Position numbers and translations under genes: made by a program. Shown in pieces: positions 1-7,146 of a DNA stretch of 11,025 nucleotides. The DNA is from an uncultured Rhodocyclaceae bacterium (lineage in GTDB: Bacteria; Pseudomonadota; Gammaproteobacteria; Burkholderiales; Rhodocyclaceae). The first letter of the stretch is position 1, and every line of letters starts with the position of its first letter. The DNA lies in the NCBI GenBank assembly GCA_903930805.1, contig CAIYZZ010000388.1, positions 1-11,025 of the forward strand. Direction: 5' to 3'. The notes below the pieces were generated by a model, which was not told the origin of the DNA, did no database searches, and saw nothing but the letters and a program-made list of their open reading frames with translations.

Positions 1-4
1 TGAA

Positions 5-526
5 ATGATCGAGGGAAGCCTGACCAAGGCCCTGCTTGACGCCGTCCCCGCAGTTCTTCCGGGTCTGGTGGAAGCTGCTGGTTCGCAATCAGAGGCAACT
101 GTTGAGGCTGAAAGCCAGCTGAAGAAGATTGGCCTCTTCTTGGCGGCCCCCTTCATCGGCTTGGCCTATGCCGTGGCGCTCCCGTTTGTCGGCCTCGGTG
201 CGCTGGCGTACATGGGGCTCAGCGCGTTCGCGAAATCATCGGCACCAGGAATGCTCCTTACCTTCACGAAGAATGTGGCCCTGTTCATTGCGGCGCCCTT
301 CCTTGGACTGGCCTACGCGCTGCTGCTTCCTGTGGTCGGCACAGCAGCCCTAGCGTGGATGGGAATCAAGGCGTTGCGGCGCAACACCGCAGTGATGAAG
401 GTAGCGTCGTTTGTCGCAGCACCCTTCATCGGTCTGGCCTTCATACTTACCCTGCCGTTCGCCGGTACCGCCCTGCTCGTCTGGATCGGAGTGCGGGCAG
501 CGATCGGCAAGACTCAGACCGTTTGA
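5..526 (+). CDS. Small membrane protein of three tandem hydrophobic repeats, function unknown
   Basis: The family is not recognised. The 173-residue product has an amphipathic N-terminus of about 38 residues, then three copies of a unit of about 36 residues (roughly 40-75, 89-124 and 131-166). Each unit follows the pattern AAPF-[IL]-GLA-[YF]-x3-LP-x2-G, with the second proline exactly 11 residues after the first in all three copies and an aromatic residue near the end. Each unit is long and hydrophobic enough for a proline-kinked helix pair or hairpin, and short basic linkers (KK, TKN, MK, RR) separate them, so an inner-membrane location is likely. The repeats have diverged at synonymous sites, so the duplication looks old. 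The ATG at base 5 is only the first one visible. The frame is open to the window edge and the ribosome site lies outside, so the true start may be upstream. A terminator follows at 578-610. Confidence 0.72.
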   Translation: MIEGSLTKALLDAVPAVLPGLVEAAGSQSEATVEAESQLKKIGLFLAAPFIGLAYAVALPFVGLGALAYMGLSAFAKSSAPGMLLTFTKNVALFIAAPFLGLAYALLLPVVGTAALAWMGIKALRRNTAVMKVASFVAAPFIGLAFILTLPFAGTALLVWIGVRAAIGKTQTV

Positions 527-577
527 TGCAAGTCGCTACATCACACGAAGCCAGCGACCTCAATCGCTGAAAGTGAT

Positions 578-610
578 AGGCGCCATCAGGAGATTCTTGG
601 TGGCGCTTTT
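578..610 (+). terminator. Rho-independent terminator after the repeat protein
   Basis: The left arm AGGCGCCATC (578-587) pairs with the right arm GGTGGCGCTT (599-608) over 10 base pairs with two G-T wobbles, across an 11-base loop. The T run (607-610) continues into TTTTCGTTT. It lies 52 bases after the stop of the repeat gene. This makes the nonahaem cytochrome gene downstream likely to have its own promoter. Confidence 0.65.
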
Positions 611-702
611 CGTTTGCGGGCCGATCGGCGCGATAAACTACCGTTTTTTCTGGGCCACTGCTTCGCCAATTCTGGTGGCGTGTGTCATGTAGGGGAAATA
701 CC
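611..702 (+). promoter_or_regulatory. Leader of the cytochrome c/b operon with a GCCGATCGGC palindrome
   Basis: This stretch sits between the terminator and the cytochrome start. It holds a perfect 10-base palindrome GCCGATCGGC at 620-629, a T6 run at 644-649 and the ribosome site AGGGGA at 691-696. A promoter is expected here. I found no convincing -35/-10 pair, and no -24/-12 sigma54 element with correct spacing: a TGGCGC...TTGC pair at 601-617 has a spacer two bases too long. Confidence 0.3.
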
Positions 703-2103
703 ATGAAGAAGCTCTCGATCATGTGCGACCTGATGTTGCGTTTGTGTCGGAAGAGTCTGGTCGTCACAGGCGTGATCCTGCTCCAATTTTTCATGCAGGG
801 GGTAGCCCACGCCGAGGATGACGACCTGTCATCAGAGACCAAGGCGTGCCTGAAGTGCCACGACAAGAAAGGTGAGGAGAAGACGCTCGATAACCACGAG
901 AAGCTTTCCTTGTATGTCTCCACTAAGGCGTTCAAGGAATCGATGCACGGCCAGACCGATTGCGAGGACTGTCACTCGGATATCGACGCAATAACCCACG
1001 GCAAGGCAAAGACGTCAATCGAAAGTAAGCGGGCGTATACCCTCTCCATGGGTGAGTCTTGCCGGGAGTGCCACAAGAAGAATTTTGCCAAATACGAAGA
1101 CAGTATCCATGCGGCACGGGTGAAGGAAGGCAGCAAGGACGGCAGGAAGGACGCTCCGCTGTGCGCGGACTGCCACGATCCACATACCCAGCCCTCCGTC
1201 AAGATTCATCAACCAATTTCGGCGACCCCTTGCGCGAAGTGTCACGAGGACATATTCAAGGCCTATTCCAAGGATGTGCATGGCCTCGAGCGAATTGCCA
1301 AGGGGAAAGGCGCGCCCATTTGCGGTGATTGCCACAAGACCCACGATATTAAAGCGGCTTCGTTCGGCGACGGCATCAAGGACGCCTGCCTTGGCTGTCA
1401 CAAGAATGCGGTAGTCCAGCACAAGGACTGGTTGCCGAACGCGGAAAGGCATTTTGCCGCAATCTCGTGCCCGGTCTGTCATGCGCCGGACGCAAAACGC
1501 CAGGTTAACCTCCGGCTCTATGACAACGTTGGAAATCATCAGATTTCCGAAAAGATCGGGGTGCCACAGTTCGAGATGCGGGCCCAGTTAGCTGACCCGA
1601 CCAACATGGGTCTGGACGACAGAGCGTTGTGGAGCCTGCTCAAGGAATTCAATCAGCATGATGGCAGTGACGGGAAAACCATTCTGCGCGGTCGCCTGGA
1701 AGTGCATTCCGGTGTCGAAGCGCACCAGTTGGCGGAGAAATCCAAGGCGCTCAAGGATTGCAATATCTGTCACCAGTATGGCGCCGAGCCCTTTCAAAGC
1801 GTAACGCTGACGATAGCCGGCCCGGATGGAAGGCCTTTGCGCCACGCCATCAAGAAGGATGTATTGAATTCGATGTTAACCATGAACTCAGTTCGGGGGT
1901 TTTACTCCACCGGCGGTACCCGGATCAAACTGCTGGACACCTTGCTGCTTCTGGTTGTCGTGGGCAGTATCGGCGGGACTTTCCTGCATATGACAATTAA
2001 ATTGGTGCTCCGAAAAGTTCGGGAGAGGCGCGCAGCTGGGGCGATCGTTGCCGGCGAACATGCCTTACCCGGCGACCATCGTAGCGGCGACGCCTCGAAA
2101 TAA
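703..2103 (+). CDS. Membrane-anchored nine-haem c-type cytochrome
   Basis: This is a periplasmic electron-transfer protein of 466 residues. The signal peptide ends near AHA-ED (about residue 37). Nine CXXCH haem motifs begin at residues 49, 87, 120, 154, 177, 207, 229, 256 and 353. Many extra histidines lie between them, fitting bis-histidine haems. The first eight are packed within about 210 residues. The ninth stands alone after a 92-residue haem-free stretch and precedes a single C-terminal membrane helix (about 409-432) with a basic cytoplasmic tail. The chosen ATG has AGGGGA six bases upstream; an in-frame GTG at 682 would add seven residues before the signal peptide and is less likely. 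A cytochrome b gene follows after 12 bases with its own strong ribosome site, so the two probably form one quinone-linked module. Nonahaem proteins of this layout are not a named family I recognise. Confidence 0.9.
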   Translation: MKKLSIMCDLMLRLCRKSLVVTGVILLQFFMQGVAHAEDDDLSSETKACLKCHDKKGEEKTLDNHEKLSLYVSTKAFKESMHGQTDCEDCHSDIDAITHGKAKTSIESKRAYTLSMGESCRECHKKNFAKYEDSIHAARVKEGSKDGRKDAPLCADCHDPHTQPSVKIHQPISATPCAKCHEDIFKAYSKDVHGLERIAKGKGAPICGDCHKTHDIKAASFGDGIKDACLGCHKNAVVQHKDWLPNAERHFAAISCPVCHAPDAKRQVNLRLYDNVGNHQISEKIGVPQFEMRAQLADPTNMGLDDRALWSLLKEFNQHDGSDGKTILRGRLEVHSGVEAHQLAEKSKALKDCNICHQYGAEPFQSVTLTIAGPDGRPLRHAIKKDVLNSMLTMNSVRGFYSTGGTRIKLLDTLLLLVVVGSIGGTFLHMTIKLVLRKVRERRAAGAIVAGEHALPGDHRSGDASK

Positions 2104-2115
2104 CAGGAGACAGCT

Positions 2116-2751
2116 ATGCACAAGCTATATGTTCATCCGCTCCCGATCAGATTCTGGCACTGGATCAATGCTCTCGGCTTTGTGTTGTTGATCGCCACTG
2201 GTTTGCAGATCCGATATGTCGGACTGATTCAGCTGATTTCGTTCAAGAATGCCATCGTCATTCACAACGGGATCGGCTTTGTGCTGGTTGCGAACTTTTT
2301 CGTGTGGCTCAGCTACTATTTGCTCTCCGACAAGATCAAGGTCTATCATCCCGAGTTAAATCCGGAAATCCAGTTCCGGGAAAGCTTCCGGCAACTGCGA
2401 TATTATGGCTACGGCATTTTCAGGGGCGAGCCCAATCCGCATCATGTGAGTGTCTATCGCAAGTTCAATCCGGTGCAGAGCATTTCCTACCAGATCATCA
2501 TGATGATACTGGTGCCCTTGCAGTTTTACACGGGCGTGCTGCTTTGGGATGTCCAGAACCTTGCGTCCCTTGTGGAAATGTTTGGCGGGGTTCGCATTGT
2601 GGATACGGTGCACGTGCTGATTTTCATTTTTTCCACTGGGTTTATCATCGTGCATCCGTATCTGGCCAGCCTCGGGCACACCCCTCTGGCTCATTACAAG
2701 GCCATGATCACAGGATTCGAGGAAGTCGAGGACGAAACTCCGCAGGGCTGA
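2116..2751 (+). CDS. Di-haem cytochrome b subunit (formate dehydrogenase gamma / Ni-Fe hydrogenase cytochrome b type)
   Basis: This is an inner-membrane cytochrome b of 211 residues. It has four predicted membrane helices (about 14-34, 45-70, 120-143 and 161-184). His15 in the FWHW motif, His50, His166 and His180 are placed to bind two b haems across the membrane, as in the FdnI/HyaC/PhsC-like cytochrome b family. The start has AGGAGA (2105-2110) at good spacing. It follows the nonahaem cytochrome within 12 bases, so the pair probably exchanges electrons between quinol and periplasmic haems. This may supply the quinone link that the ArrAB-like enzyme otherwise lacks in this window. It converges on the response-regulator gene with only 18 bases between the stops, and I see no terminator there. 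Confidence 0.87.
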   Translation: MHKLYVHPLPIRFWHWINALGFVLLIATGLQIRYVGLIQLISFKNAIVIHNGIGFVLVANFFVWLSYYLLSDKIKVYHPELNPEIQFRESFRQLRYYGYGIFRGEPNPHHVSVYRKFNPVQSISYQIIMMILVPLQFYTGVLLWDVQNLASLVEMFGGVRIVDTVHVLIFIFSTGFIIVHPYLASLGHTPLAHYKAMITGFEEVEDETPQG

Positions 2752-2769
2752 CTGTGGCGAACGTAGCCG

Positions 2770-4194
2770 TCAAGTGGGTTCCGTCTCGTCGGAATCAAGT
2801 TCGGTATCGCGTACCCGGATGTTGTATTTTTTCATCAGCGCCTGAAAATTTGAGCGCTGCATCCCGGTCTCCTGGGCGCTGCGGGTGACGTTGGAATCGT
2901 TGCGCCTGAGCGTTTCCAGAACAAACATCTTTTCGACATCTTCGACTGATTTTTCTCTGGCGATTTTCTTGACACGCTTGAGGTCATCGCTGGTCCTTGG
3001 CACGTCGAGATCCGGCGCTGGCGCCGGGCTGACAATGCTGGCCAGGTCGGATTGGCGAATAATGTTGTCGGTAGCCAGAATCGCTGCCCGATGTACGGTG
3101 TTTTCGAGTTCCCGCACATTTCCCGGCCAGTCGTGGTTCATCAGCACGCTCATGGCGCCGGCCGAAATTCCCGACACGGGCTTTGCGAGTTCATTGCAGA
3201 AAACCTTGAGAAAATGGAAGGCCAGTGCCGGAATATCCTCGCGGCGGTCCCGCAGCGCAGGCGAGTGTATCGGGAACACATTGATCCGGTAGTAGAGATC
3301 CTCGCGAAACGATCCATCAGCGACTAGCGCCTTGAGGTCCTTGTTGGTCGCCGTGAGGAGCCGGACATTGGTTTGCTGGGTACTGGTGCTGCCCACTGCC
3401 CTGAATTCGCGTTCCTGGATGACGCGCAGCAACTTTGCCTGGGTTGCCAAGGGAATGTTGCCGAATTCGTCGAGGAACAGGGTGCCGTTGTTGGCGACCT
3501 CGAACATACCCCGTTTGTTGGCCACGGCGCCCGTAAAGGAACCTTTGACGTGACCGAACAGCTCGCTTTCGAGAAGATGTTCGCTCAGGGTTGCGCAGTC
3601 GACCGTGACAAACGAATTGTCCTTGCGCAGGCTGTTGTAGTGGATGGCCCGGGCAATCATTTCCTTGCCGGTGCCGCTCTCCCCGGTAATCAAGACCGTA
3701 CTGTTGGTGGGGGCACACTTCGCGATCAAGCGATACACCCCCTGCATTGCCGGGCTTGAGCCGATGATGTTCTCGAAGCGGTATTTCGAATCCACCTCGC
3801 TTTTCAGGCTGCGATTTTCTTCGAGGAGACGCCTGCGCTCCAGCGCACGCTCGACCACGTGCTTCAGTTCATCGGGATCGAAAGGCTTGGGCAGGTAATC
3901 GAATGCACCAAGCTTCATTGCCTGCACGGCCGTCTTGATCTGCGAGAGGCCGGTTACCATGATGACATCGACGCCCGGATGTTGCTCCTTGACCTGTTGC
4001 AGGACTTCAAGACCATCCATTCCCGGCATCATGATGTCGAGCACGACAATGTCGTAGTCGGATTCGTCGACCTTTCTCAGGGCCTCCTGGCCGCTCTGTG
4101 CGGAATCGACCAGATACTCGTCACCGTCCAGGATGCGCCGGCAGCTCCGAATCACGATCTCTTCGTCGTCAACAATCAATATCCTGGCACTCAT
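2770..4194 (-). CDS. Sigma54-dependent NtrC-family response regulator
   Basis: The 474-residue product has the full NtrC-type layout. A receiver domain (about 1-120) has Asp53 as phosphoacceptor, an acidic DD pair at residues 9-10, and Lys103 in a KP motif. An AAA+ domain (about 140-370) has Walker A GESGTGKE at 171-178 and the Walker B FLDE near 240-243. A Fis-type helix-turn-helix sits at about 436-457. The sigma54-contacting loop reads GSFTGA (218-223) instead of the common GAFTGA, so alanine is replaced by serine. The start overlaps the kinase stop codon in an ATGA, so the two are translationally coupled and form a cognate pair. It should activate sigma54 promoters, presumably for the nearby respiratory genes, although I could not find a convincing -24/-12 element in the window. 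Confidence 0.95.
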   Translation of the reverse strand: MSARILIVDDEEIVIRSCRRILDGDEYLVDSAQSGQEALRKVDESDYDIVVLDIMMPGMDGLEVLQQVKEQHPGVDVIMVTGLSQIKTAVQAMKLGAFDYLPKPFDPDELKHVVERALERRRLLEENRSLKSEVDSKYRFENIIGSSPAMQGVYRLIAKCAPTNSTVLITGESGTGKEMIARAIHYNSLRKDNSFVTVDCATLSEHLLESELFGHVKGSFTGAVANKRGMFEVANNGTLFLDEFGNIPLATQAKLLRVIQEREFRAVGSTSTQQTNVRLLTATNKDLKALVADGSFREDLYYRINVFPIHSPALRDRREDIPALAFHFLKVFCNELAKPVSGISAGAMSVLMNHDWPGNVRELENTVHRAAILATDNIIRQSDLASIVSPAPAPDLDVPRTSDDLKRVKKIAREKSVEDVEKMFVLETLRRNDSNVTRSAQETGMQRSNFQALMKKYNIRVRDTELDSDETEPT

Positions 4195-5828
4195 TGGGAA
4201 CTCTTGCCTTCACTGGTTTCGCCATCGCCAAACGGGGAGTTTATCGGCAGCAGAATGTGAAATGTACTGCCTGCCCCGACGACGCTTTCTACGTTGATCC
4301 TGCCGCCATGTGCCTTGACGATGCCATAACTGACGGACAAGCCGAGCCCGGTCCCCTTGCCGACTTCCTTCGACGTGTAGAAGGGGTCAAAAATTCGCTG
4401 TAGCTTGTCTTCCGGAATACCGCAACCAGTATCGCGGACAAGAACTTCCACCATGGGAGCGGGCTCGACGCCGGGCTTGGCGGAATCGTTGGCATGGTCA
4501 TGGATACGACTTTCCACCGTGATGCTGCCCTGAGCCGCAATGGCCTGCTGGGCGTTGACGAGGACGTTCAAGATCACCTGCTTGATCAGGTCGGCGTCGC
4601 CCCAAACCTGCGGCAGATTCTGATCGAGTGCGGTGGTGATGGTGATCTGGCGCAAGGACGCTGGACGATCAGTGAACCGCACCGTTTCTTCAATGACCTG
4701 ATTGAGGTCATACCAGCCTTTTTCCGGAACCTTCTCGCGGGCGAAGTCCAGCAGGCGCTTGATGATGCTGGCGCAACGCCGTGTCTCGCGGATAACCAGG
4801 TCCATGTCCTCGGCATCAACGCTGCCATCGGGCATTTTTCGCCGCAACAGCGTAGTGAAGGTTAGTACGCCGGTTAGTGGGTTATTCAGTTCATGGGCGA
4901 TGCCGGCAGCCATTACGCCGACCGACGCCAGCTTTTCTCCCTGCGCAACCTCGGCCTCGGCAACACGAAGTTCCTGGGTTCTTTCCGCAACTTTCAATTC
5001 CAGGGTCTGTACCAGATCCTGCAACTCCTGCCTGGATTGATTTAGTGCCGCAGTCATATGATTGAAGGAACCGGCGACATGGCCGAATTCATCATCGCTG
5101 CGCACTGGGATATCCTGAGCGAGGATTCCGGCAGCGACCTTTTCAGCACCTGACTCGAGGTCTTTCAGGGGCACGTAGATCAGGCGCTGCAATAGCGTGC
5201 CGATACCAATGGAAAAAATGAAAATGGCGGCAATCGAAATGCCGATCACGTGAATGGCGTGACTCTTCGCCGCTGCATCGATTTCATCCAGAGAATAAGC
5301 CACATCCACTATGCCCAGCACCGTCTGACTTGCCTTGTGCTCATGGCACGACGCGCCGGAGCATGAGCGTTCGTTGCGTATGGCATGCATGGTGTTGAGG
5401 ACGCGGTGTCCGTCGGGCCGCTCGGATATCTTCCAGCGCTTATCGTCGGGAACCTCTTTCAGGGGTTCGCTGGTCTCATGGCACTGAACGCAGGGTTCCT
5501 CGCTTTGTTCGACAGAATAACCGACGTCAGCCATGCGATTTGAATGGATGATCGTGCCATCGGCGCTGATCACGCGGAGCCGCTCGATGCCTTTTTCCTT
5601 GCTGATGTCGGTGATGATCTTGTCGGCGATGTCGCGCTTGTTGACCAGCATGGTATAGCGGGTACTGGCGACCACCACGTCCGCAAGCTGAATGGCATGT
5701 TGGGCAGCAATGCTCTGCATGTCTTCCTGCCGGTGCTTCAGGATAAGCGTCGTAAACAGGGCCATCGCCAGCGAAAGGGCGACGAACAAGAACAGACTGA
5801 CTCTAAGCTTGAGCTTTACGGGAGGCAT
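4191..5828 (-). CDS. Sensor histidine kinase with two c-type haem motifs in its periplasmic domain
   Basis: The 545-residue membrane kinase has TM1 (about 8-30), a periplasmic domain (31-190), TM2 (about 193-214), HAMP (about 215-265), a coiled coil, a HisKA domain with phospho-acceptor His312 in AHELNNPL, an N box (NVLVNAQQA, from 421), a G1 box DTGCGIP (466-472) and a G2 box GTGLGLS (492-498). The periplasmic domain holds CVQCH at 113-117 and CSGASCH (CX4CH) at 156-162. Both are haem c attachment motifs and face the compartment where cytochrome c is matured. It therefore probably senses redox state or a haem ligand such as NO, CO or O2. I chose the ATG at 5828 because the frame's earlier GTG (5960) lies in a terminator belonging to the upstream gene, and because TM1 follows directly. 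The ribosome site there is weak. The partner response regulator follows with an ATGA overlap. Confidence 0.92.
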   Translation of the reverse strand: MPPVKLKLRVSLFLFVALSLAMALFTTLILKHRQEDMQSIAAQHAIQLADVVVASTRYTMLVNKRDIADKIITDISKEKGIERLRVISADGTIIHSNRMADVGYSVEQSEEPCVQCHETSEPLKEVPDDKRWKISERPDGHRVLNTMHAIRNERSCSGASCHEHKASQTVLGIVDVAYSLDEIDAAAKSHAIHVIGISIAAIFIFSIGIGTLLQRLIYVPLKDLESGAEKVAAGILAQDIPVRSDDEFGHVAGSFNHMTAALNQSRQELQDLVQTLELKVAERTQELRVAEAEVAQGEKLASVGVMAAGIAHELNNPLTGVLTFTTLLRRKMPDGSVDAEDMDLVIRETRRCASIIKRLLDFAREKVPEKGWYDLNQVIEETVRFTDRPASLRQITITTALDQNLPQVWGDADLIKQVILNVLVNAQQAIAAQGSITVESRIHDHANDSAKPGVEPAPMVEVLVRDTGCGIPEDKLQRIFDPFYTSKEVGKGTGLGLSVSYGIVKAHGGRINVESVVGAGSTFHILLPINSPFGDGETSEGKSSQ

Positions 5829-5859
5829 TTTCAGACCGATCGGCAAGTACCGGGTTGGC

Positions 5860-5880
5860 TGGCGCACCTGGTTCGCGCCA
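5860..5880. repeat. Inverted repeat upstream of the kinase gene
   Basis: TGGCGC (5860-5865) and GCGCCA (5875-5880) are perfect arms around a 9-base centre, 32 bases upstream of the chosen kinase start. A second small palindrome TCTCGGTCGAGA lies at 5920-5931. Either could be an operator or leader hairpin for the kinase-regulator operon. No promoter boxes could be assigned with confidence. Confidence 0.25.
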
Positions 5881-5942
5881 GAGTCCCGACAGCTTGCCAC
5901 ACTTAACTCACCTATCTGCTCTCGGTCGAGAATCTTTAATAG

Positions 5943-5978
5943 AAAAATACGACGCACCACGGGCCGGTTCCCCCGTGG
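5943..5978 (-). terminator. Rho-independent terminator after the small cytochrome c
   Basis: Read on the minus strand, CCACGGG and CCCGTGG (5972-5978 and 5957-5963) form a perfect 7-base-pair stem with an 8-base loop. A run of five T follows nine bases later (5943-5947 in plus coordinates). It lies just after the monohaem cytochrome stop. It separates the chaperone/cytochrome unit from the kinase/regulator unit and argues against a kinase start at 5960. Confidence 0.55.
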
Positions 5979-5999
5979 GCGCCGGCAGCGGCTACCGGA

Positions 6000-6344
6000 T
6001 TAGCGCGACAGAATCCACTGGGCCAGGTTGCTCAGTTCGGCCGGATCCTTGGTGTCGATGTTCTTGTGATCTTCTTCACTGCCGTCTTCAAGCTTGACCT
6101 TGGGGCTGGTGGTCATCTGCTTGATGGCGTCCTTCTCGCCAAGTTTCTTTTCCTTGTACTTGGCGGCGATCTTCTTGTAGGAGGGGCCTTTCTTGTTCTT
6201 GTCCACCGCATGGCACTTGAAACAGTCGTTCTTCTTGGCCAGAGCCTGGGCGGCGGCCTCGTCAACCGCAGCATGCGCCGGGGTTAGGCCCGCCAGCGCC
6301 AGAAACAGGGATCCAGTGAGCAATAGAGTAGTCTTGGCTTTCAT
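6000..6344 (-). CDS. Small periplasmic monohaem cytochrome c (class I, c551-like)
   Basis: The 114-residue product has a clear signal peptide ending near AHA-AV (about residue 25) and one haem motif, CFKCH, at 41-45. The fold looks like class I cytochrome c, with a C-terminal helix ending LAQWIL. The mature protein is very lysine-rich. Class I proteins of this type usually have an axial methionine about 16 residues before the tryptophan of that helix. Here that place holds His93/Lys94, and the only internal methionine is Met77, so the sixth ligand may be histidine. It lies directly downstream of the TorD-like gene with GGAG eight bases before the ATG, and a terminator follows. A likely job is shuttling electrons between the molybdenum enzyme and the nonahaem/cytochrome b pair. 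Confidence 0.9.
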   Translation of the reverse strand: MKAKTTLLLTGSLFLALAGLTPAHAAVDEAAAQALAKKNDCFKCHAVDKNKKGPSYKKIAAKYKEKKLGEKDAIKQMTTSPKVKLEDGSEEDHKNIDTKDPAELSNLAQWILSR

Positions 6345-6362
6345 CGTTAAACTCCAAAATAG

Positions 6363-6386
6363 GTTGTAGGGATTCCACTTTACAAC
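6363..6386. repeat. Short inverted repeat between chaperone and cytochrome c genes
   Basis: GTTGTA (6363-6368) and TACAAC (6381-6386) are perfect 6-base arms with a 12-base centre, located in the 69-base gap upstream of the cytochrome c start. On the minus strand CTATTTT follows, so it could be a weak terminator, an mRNA hairpin or an operator. No clear promoter was found beside it. Confidence 0.25.
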
Positions 6387-6413
6387 TTGCTTCCATGCTT
6401 CTGAAATAGTAAC

Positions 6414-7049
6414 TCAATTGAGGTGCAGCGAACTTGCCTCGATGCGCACGAAGCGCTCGGTGAAACCTGCAAGTTCTTTATAGAACGCGGTCTCGGCACC
6501 CGCGTTGACTGCGGCAGCGAACGGACCGACCCAGGTGCCCAGATGTTCAACAGCGAAGCGGCGATGCAGCACGTTGGCGGACGACTGTTCCTCGGCGTTG
6601 CCGCCGAGTTGCGCTTGGTTCTGGGCGAAGATCAGCAGGTACAGAAACTCCAGTTCCACCGCGATATGGTCCGGCAATTCGTGAAGATCCTCGCTGACGT
6701 CGAAGCCGCCCCGTTCGTAGAGATCAAGCACTGCCATCGTCGCCTCGTGCCTCATCGACTGGTCGTCGGTCAGCCAGAACGAGGCATAGGGCATGGCCCT
6801 GGGTTGCGCAGGCCCGATGAACAGTGCGGTGTGGTCAACCAGCAGCGTCTCCATGTCTTGCGCCATGAACGCCGCGCCCAGCTTGCGGGCACGCGCGGCG
6901 AGATCCGGATCGATGGCGCTCGCCGCAGCCAGCATGGAATCAAACAGGTGCTCTTCGCTGAAATCCGTGTTGGGTTCGTAATAGCAAGCGGAAAGGAAGC
7001 GGCATAGATCCGCGCGCGCGCCGGCTTTTCCGTTGACATGGTCGGTCAT
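6414..7049 (-). CDS. TorD/DmsD-family chaperone for the molybdenum enzyme (ArrD/ArxD-like)
   Basis: This 211-residue cytoplasmic protein belongs to the TorD family. These proteins bind the Tat leader of a molybdenum enzyme, or the apoenzyme, and hold it until the cofactor is inserted. Diagnostic parts are the PYxSFW-type segment (FIGP at 77-80, then MPYASFW at 86-92), the family signature LPDHIAVELEFL (125-136), and FAVEHLGTW (165-173). It is almost wholly helical, with no signal or membrane segment. The ribosome site AGGAG lies six bases before the ATG. Its client is most likely the Tat-exported catalytic subunit encoded just upstream on the same strand. A strong terminator separates it from that operon, so its expression may be lower or separately controlled. 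Confidence 0.9.
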   Translation of the reverse strand: MTDHVNGKAGARADLCRFLSACYYEPNTDFSEEHLFDSMLAAASAIDPDLAARARKLGAAFMAQDMETLLVDHTALFIGPAQPRAMPYASFWLTDDQSMRHEATMAVLDLYERGGFDVSEDLHELPDHIAVELEFLYLLIFAQNQAQLGGNAEEQSSANVLHRRFAVEHLGTWVGPFAAAVNAGAETAFYKELAGFTERFVRIEASSLHLN

Positions 7050-7110
7050 TGCAACTCCTGAAACGAACGCTCACGGGGCGGCCGGATTGACCGCGCCTGA
7101 CGCCGGATAG

Positions 7111-7136
7111 AAAAGGGGCCGGTCGAAACCGGCCCC
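7111..7136 (-). terminator. Strong rho-independent terminator after the iron-sulfur subunit gene
   Basis: GGGGCCGGT (7115-7123) and ACCGGCCCC (7128-7136) form a perfect 9-base-pair stem with a CGAA tetraloop. On the minus strand it is followed by TTTTCTAT. It lies 11 bases after the stop of the iron-sulfur subunit gene. It should end or attenuate the catalytic operon before the chaperone gene. Confidence 0.85.
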
Positions 7137-7146
7137 CGATTCTATG

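Noticed and set aside
601..617. TGGCGC...TTGC resembling a sigma54 promoter upstream of the nonahaem cytochrome
   Set aside because: The spacer between the two elements is two bases too long for the strict sigma54 geometry, and it overlaps the terminator stem.
447..935. Minus-strand open frame crossing the terminator and the cytochrome start
   Set aside because: It spans three real features on the other strand, has low-complexity serine/arginine-rich content and no ribosome site.
5829..5960. A 44-residue N-terminal extension of the kinase from GTG at 5960
   Set aside because: It would begin inside the terminator of the preceding gene and puts a soluble, non-signal segment before TM1; the ATG at 5828 fits better.
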